From NCBI GenBank assembly GCA_016875515.1, contig VGRA01000122.1:1-7386 (forward strand): a DNA stretch of 7,386 nt, read 5' to 3'. Of the stretch, positions 6,225 to 7,386 are shown in pieces. Numbering within the stretch: the first letter of the stretch is position 1; every line of letters starts with the position of its first letter. Source of the stretch: Deltaproteobacteria bacterium (GTDB lineage Bacteria; Myxococcota; Myxococcia; Myxococcales; Myxococcaceae). A program made the position numbers and the translations under genes. The notes beneath the pieces are model-generated. The model did no database searches. It was given only the letters and a program-made list of their open reading frames with translations, and had not been told where the DNA came from.

Positions 6225-6233
6225 CTGCTATCC
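6205..6233 (+). promoter_or_regulatory. Sigma-70-like promoter for the PhaR-like gene
   Basis: TTGCCG (6205-6210) and CTATCC (6228-6233) are separated by exactly 17 bases. A TG at 6226-6227 lies directly before the -10, so it is not in the classical extended-10 position. Transcription would begin near 6240, leaving a leader of about 13 bases that contains CTGAGG (6241-6246), a ribosome site six bases before the ATG. Confidence 0.45.
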
Positions 6234-6252
6234 CGATCTCCTGAGGCCCACC

Positions 6253-6828
6253 ATGAGCGAGTCCAGCCCCTCGGAGTCCCCCCGTTCCCCGCGGGTCATC
6301 AAGCGGTACTCCAACCGCAAGCTCTACGACACCGCGGAGAGCCGCTACATCACCCTGGAGGAGATCTCCGAGATGGTGAAGCAGGGGGTGGAGCTGCAGA
6401 TCCTGGACAACAAGAGCCGGGAGGATCTCACCTCCGTCACTCTGGCGCAGATCATCTTCGAGCAGGAGAAGAAGAGGCACCTGATGCCCCTGTCGGTGCT
6501 GCGGGAGATCATCCGCGCTCCCGGCGAGACGCTCGGCGGCTTCATCTCCCGAGAGCTCTCCCCCCGCGTGGCCTCCATCCGGGACGAGGCGGGCAGCCGG
6601 CTGGGACAGCTGATCAAGCGGGAGGAGGAGGCGGCAGCGGATCTGCTGCAGACCACCCACCGTGCGCTGGAGGAGTGGCAGCGCAAGGTGGACGAGCGGA
6701 TCTCTGGCACCGTGGGCAACCTCTCGGGCAACCTGCCCGCCATGGGCAAGGATCTCCGCGCCCTCATCCAGCGGCTCGAGCAACTGGAGAAGCAAGTGCA
6801 GGAACTGGAGGCGGCGAAGAAGAAGTAG
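6253..6828 (+). CDS. PhaR-type (PHB/PHA accumulation regulator N-terminal domain) protein with coiled-coil tail
   Basis: The 191-residue product has a disordered Ser/Pro/Glu start (1-13). An intact PHB_acc_N-type domain follows at about 14-73, with the family signature RVIKRYSNRKLYDT, then YITLEEISEM, ILDNKSREDLT and IIFEQEK. In proteobacterial PhaR this domain binds DNA and PHA and represses phasin genes. The rest differs from classical PhaR: about 80-190 is a continuous helical region with Glu/Arg/Gln heptad-like spacing, ending in a coiled coil around LIQRLEQLEKQVQELEAAKKK (from 171) with a basic Lys-rich end. This recalls phasin or PhaF-type tails. No PHA synthase or depolymerase gene is in the window, so the cargo or target is unknown. 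The ATG at 6253 is supported by CTGAGG six bases upstream and by the domain beginning at residue 14. It is divergent from the HEAT-like gene and converges with the ParA gene. Confidence 0.88.
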   Translation: MSESSPSESPRSPRVIKRYSNRKLYDTAESRYITLEEISEMVKQGVELQILDNKSREDLTSVTLAQIIFEQEKKRHLMPLSVLREIIRAPGETLGGFISRELSPRVASIRDEAGSRLGQLIKREEEAAADLLQTTHRALEEWQRKVDERISGTVGNLSGNLPAMGKDLRALIQRLEQLEKQVQELEAAKKK

Positions 6829-6849
6829 CCGCCTTCAGCGGCCGGCCGC
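6828..6849. terminator. Nested GC palindromes at the convergent PhaR-like/ParA gene ends
   Basis: GCCGC (6828-6832) pairs with GCGGC (6838-6842) around CTTCA. The adjoining GCGGCCGGCCGC (6838-6849) is a perfect 12-base palindrome. The two structures share an arm and are mutually exclusive. They overlap both stop codons, which are only six bases apart. Neither has a T-run, so termination is possible but unproven. Confidence 0.28.
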
Positions 6850-7386
6850 GTCCACGTCCACCGCAATGGTGGAGAGGAGCTGCGCCCCGCGGCTCCACGG
6901 TGCGTACTGCCAGATGGTCTTGCCGTGGCTCTGCGCCTCGTCGATCTTCACGTTGAAGCCGAGCGGCTCGGTGACGCGCCCCGGGAAGTGGGCGGCGAGC
7001 TTCTCGAGGATCTCGTCCGCGAGCGCCGTCTTCCGGTAGAGCGTGGGCACCACGCGGGTGATGCGCAGTTGCCCGCAGCGGTGCTCCGCCACCACGCGCT
7101 CCACCGTGTCCACCACCTCGGCGCACCCATCCAGCGACAGGTAGGTGACCGCCACGGGCACCACCACCTCGCGGGCCGCCACCAAGATGTTCACCGTGGT
7201 GAGCCCCATGGAGGGGGGCGCGTCCATCACCACCACGTCGTACCGGGCGGCCTCAGCCTCGGCGAGGCGGCGGTCCAGCCGCTGCGCGCGGTCCGGCTGC
7301 CCCGCGAGAACCTCGGGCAGCCGCCCCATCTGCTTGTAGCTGGGCACCAGCGACAGCCCCTCCACGGATGTGGGCCGCGCCACGTC
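6835..7386 (-). CDS. ParA-family ATPase, N-terminus cut off by the window end
   Basis: The visible 183 codons are the C-terminal two thirds of a ParA/Soj/MinD-type ATPase, a class that positions chromosomes, plasmids or cargo on the nucleoid. The reading frame is open to the last base of the window, so the gene continues beyond 7386. The GTG at 7381-7383 is an internal Val, and the deviant Walker A (KGGVGKT) must lie outside. Visible landmarks in order are SVEGLSLVPS, the Walker B-type VVVMDAPPSMGLTTVNIL (catalytic-region Asp encoded at 7222-7224), a VVPTLYRKT segment, and the conserved C-terminal pattern EAQSHGKTIWQYAPWSRGA. By comparison with Soj (about 253 residues) roughly 70 residues are missing. 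No parB gene or parS-like site is visible on this side, so I cannot tell a chromosomal ParA from an orphan one; the convergent neighbour favours orphan. Confidence 0.9.
   Translation of the reverse strand, partial: DVARPTSVEGLSLVPSYKQMGRLPEVLAGQPDRAQRLDRRLAEAEAARYDVVVMDAPPSMGLTTVNILVAAREVVVPVAVTYLSLDGCAEVVDTVERVVAEHRCGQLRITRVVPTLYRKTALADEILEKLAAHFPGRVTEPLGFNVKIDEAQSHGKTIWQYAPWSRGAQLLSTIAVDVDAAGR

Noticed and set aside
6253..6828. Complete PHA/PHB metabolism cluster
   Set aside because: Only the PhaR-type domain is present. No synthase, thiolase, reductase or depolymerase lies in the window.
6835..7386. Chromosomal parAB-parS partition locus
   Set aside because: Only a ParA fragment is visible; no ParB frame and no parS-like palindrome are present on this side.
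1..7386. CRISPR array, tRNA, rRNA, insertion sequence or phage genes
   Set aside because: No spaced direct repeats, cloverleaf-like sequences, transposase motifs or terminal inverted repeats were seen on either strand.

Overview
The window reads as ordinary chromosomal DNA of a high-GC myxobacterium (Myxococcota, most likely the Myxococcus/Stigmatella/Cystobacter/Archangium side). The grounds are a base composition near 70% GC with strong G/C bias at third codon positions, GTG starts, very tight spacing, and proteins that look like known myxobacterial families. Genus is not resolvable by eye. I see no IS element, phage gene, CRISPR array, tRNA or rRNA, and no stretch over 300 bases without a gene.

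Layout. 1-212: end of an intergenic region with a good sigma-70-like promoter (103-131). 213-3404 (+): a large exported S41/C-terminal-processing serine peptidase with PDZ domain and an unusual C-terminal half made of duplicated beta-sandwich modules, a CxxC/Asp-loop insert, an SH3-like stretch and an Ig-like end. 3464-4339 (+): a signal-peptide-bearing outer-membrane beta-barrel-like protein, probably with its own promoter. 4343-5068 (-): a cytosolic glycerophosphodiester phosphodiesterase, convergent to the barrel gene with 3 bases between stops. 5165-5368 (+): a single-span TatA/E-like protein, divergent from the phosphodiesterase. 5384-6166 (-): an unrecognised alpha-helical protein with HEAT/LRV-like repeats, convergent to the TatA-like gene. 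6253-6828 (+): a PhaR-type N-terminal domain (PHB/PHA accumulation regulator) joined to a long helical/coiled-coil tail, divergent from the HEAT-like gene, with an inverted repeat inside its promoter. 6835-7386 (-): the C-terminal two thirds of a ParA-family ATPase, convergent to the PhaR-like gene and cut by the window end.

Working together. Adjacent genes mostly alternate in strand, so there is no operon except possibly peptidase plus barrel, and the two carry a promoter each. The peptidase and the barrel are both envelope proteins; the TatA-like protein is an inner-membrane protein; the phosphodiesterase recycles phospholipid head groups in the cytosol; the PhaR-like protein and the ParA are cytosolic/nucleoid proteins. 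I find no convincing undescribed multi-gene system here. The best leads are the modular C-terminal half of the peptidase, the TatA paralogue whose conserved Phe-Gly has become Phe-Ser, the operator-like repeat in front of the PhaR-like gene, and promoters whose -10 box ends only 9-11 bases before the start codon, which suggests leaderless mRNAs.
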